Under the pieces are notes generated by a model that saw nothing but the letters and a program-made list of their open reading frames with translations, made no database searches and was not told the origin of the DNA. Below are positions 45,383-46,794 of a stretch of DNA of 46,794 bases, piece by piece (within the stretch, counting starts at the first letter, position 1; each line of letters starts with the position of its first letter). The stretch is taken from the NCBI GenBank assembly GCA_037447605.1, contig CM074804.1, positions 1,637,780-1,684,573 on the forward strand, read 5' to 3'. This DNA comes from Zygnema circumcarinatum (taxonomy: Eukaryota; Streptophyta; Zygnematophyceae; Zygnematales; Zygnemataceae). Position numbers and translations under genes: made by a program.

Positions 45383-46733
45383 ATGGATGGAGGCTTCGAG
45401 AGGCATCAACTTAGGGTTTTTGTGACTTTAGGGTTTCTGAAAATTTAGGGTTCCTTTGGTTCCGTTACAGATGATAGGGTTTGTGGGATACACAGATTCT
45501 CTTGTTCATTTTTTCCGTTTTTTATTCCTTTTTTCGAATCTCTTTTCTCCGATTAAAATTCGTTCATTTGTACATTTTACTGTTTTTTTTGCAGCGTTCT
45601 CTTTCGGTCGACTACGAGCATCCCCATTTTTGAGCAGCTCGTATGGCCGTTCACTCTAACCCTCAATGTGTCTTTATGCCCTTCTCCAGTCTTACCCTAA
45701 TCTTCTCTCTGATACCAGCATTCATTTTGACCGGAGACACTTTTTGCAAAAATTATTATATATTCGAATGCAGTTCGAGTATCCACCTTACACTTCAACC
45801 CTAATCCTAACTCTCCTATTTAGAACTTGATTCCAACACTATTAAACATTGTTCAACTGTAACTCAAGTCCTAACCCTAATTCTTTACCAGCTTCACCAG
45901 CTTATGACCCTAACATAATCTTACCTCGACTGCTACACTTGAGCCTTAACTTTACTCTTACCTTAAAAAAACATTTCACATCAGCACCTTTCTCACTTCA
46001 AGTTATTGCCAATATCAAAGCGACATTACAGCCAACTCTAACTCTAACCCTAACTTTAACCCTAATTGTAACTCAGATTCAACTCCTTCCTCTCCTTGTA
46101 ACCCTAACCCTTAACATTTCCCTAAAGTTAATTATAAAAGTCAGCCCTTATTCAGCTTTATCACTTAATTCAAGTTGACCCTAACATTAACATAAAACAT
46201 CAGCAAACTCTATGTAAGTCTGAAATGATTCTAAAACGGTTTTTCATATCAATTTGGCACTAGTATGAAAAGTTGAACATCCTTTCCTTTTTGTATTTGA
46301 ACAGGTGCAGGAATTTGGAGTGGTGGGACTTGTTGTGGGCGACCCGGTCGATTTCTCAGGAAAATCCAACAATATGGTGGATCATCAACTGAACTGAAAC
46401 TGAATTTGTGGTTCCATGTCCAATTCAGTGGTTAAACATGGAAAAGCGGTCAAACCTTGACTCTGGGTTTTATTTTATTTTTCAAAGAAAAGCGCCTGGA
46501 ATTCTGTAATTAGCTTATAAAGGTTGGTAAATAACGGAGGAAACGCTGGTGTTGCTGGCAGTTCTACATATTTTTTTCTTAGCTTCTTTCATTTTCTTAT
46601 TTCTTCTGTGCTATATTTGTAACGGGTCCATGTGGAAAATTTTCAGATCCGAGAGTTTTTGTCCGAGCTCGGAAACGGACCCCATGTCAAAAATCTTCCG
46701 TATGTGTTGTGGAATGAGCGGCTTTCAACTGCA
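45218..46733 (+). CDS. YqgF/RuvX-family nuclease (pre-16S rRNA processing type), 3' end beyond the window
   Basis: RNase H-fold nuclease family. In bacteria it matures 16S rRNA, and eukaryotic plant-lineage copies are often organellar. Exons are 45218-45327, 45595-45640, 46305-46376 and 46647-46733; the last ends at a GTGAGC donor, so the gene continues off the window. Phases join exactly. Exon 1 gives HGRLLGLDVGERVVGVALSD (first strand with the catalytic Asp). Across exons 2 and 3 it reads TSIPIFEQL and VQEFGVVGLVVGDPVDFSG. Exon 4 gives LPYVLWNERLSTA, where the family usually has DERLTT or DERLST; Asp is replaced by Asn here. An identical exon 1 lies upstream (45016-45125) because of the tandem duplication, and either could supply the start. 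No clear transit peptide precedes the domain. Intron 2 carries AACCCTAA-like repeats. Confidence 0.85.
45780..46120. repeat. Degenerate CCCTAA-like repeats in YqgF intron 2
   Basis: There are many AACCCTAA and AACTCTAACCC words with intervening sequence. They are similar to the telomere-like stretches at 2000-2160 and 25040-25260. Confidence 0.65.
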
Positions 46734-46794
46734 GTGAGCGGCCAACCTCTTCCCTCCCTCTCCCTCTCCCTCTCCCTCTCCCTCTCCCTCTCCC

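Overview
This is nuclear DNA from a plant-lineage eukaryote, probably a streptophyte alga or an early-diverging land plant. The evidence is spliceosomal introns with GT-AG borders, TTTAGGG-type telomere-like motifs, a plant-style F-box/kelch gene, a VPS2.2/2.3-type ESCRT-III gene and a BED-finger hAT transposon. The species cannot be named from sequence alone. A 10-base N gap at 34805-34814 shows it is an assembled contig. The window is unusually rich in CT/GA dinucleotide and polypyrimidine tracts, and most long open frames in it are translated microsatellite.

Layout. 1-3208: low-complexity and telomere-like sequence. 3209-4732 (-): a three-exon gene of unknown function, possibly plastid-targeted. 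5145-8804: an hAT transposon with an apparently intact transposase. 9391-13886 (-): an 11-exon VPS2.2/2.3 (CHMP2B-like) gene. 14538-16040 (+): an AT-hook protein with transposase-like helix-turn-helix regions, divergent from VPS2. 18073-23663 (-): HRD3/SEL1L, the ER-associated degradation (ERAD) adaptor, in seven exons. 24736-26665 (+): SNU13, divergent from HRD3 across a roughly 1.07 kb intergenic region. 30001-31364: an inverted repeat with leucine-rich-repeat gene remnants. 33249-35051 (+): a VOC/glyoxalase-fold protein in five exons. 37076-38132 (+): an unknown two-exon gene. 38774-39226: a 42/43-bp minisatellite between short inverted repeats. 40241-42674 (-): an F-box/kelch gene. 43307-44253: a foldback (MULE-like) element. 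44346-44836: a pogo-type MITE. 45016 to the window end (+): a YqgF/RuvX nuclease gene whose first exon is duplicated in tandem.

How the genes relate. They are mostly unrelated housekeeping genes: membrane trafficking, ER quality control, snoRNP/spliceosome, and ubiquitin-ligase specificity. The clearest regulatory signal is in the HRD3/SNU13 intergenic region: three tandem ER-stress-response-element-like sites (CCAAT-N9-CCACG read on the HRD3 strand), spaced exactly 31 bp apart. That fits unfolded-protein-response control of an ERAD gene. The exon models were built by hand from splice signals, reading phase and recalled family sequences; no alignment or RNA data were available.
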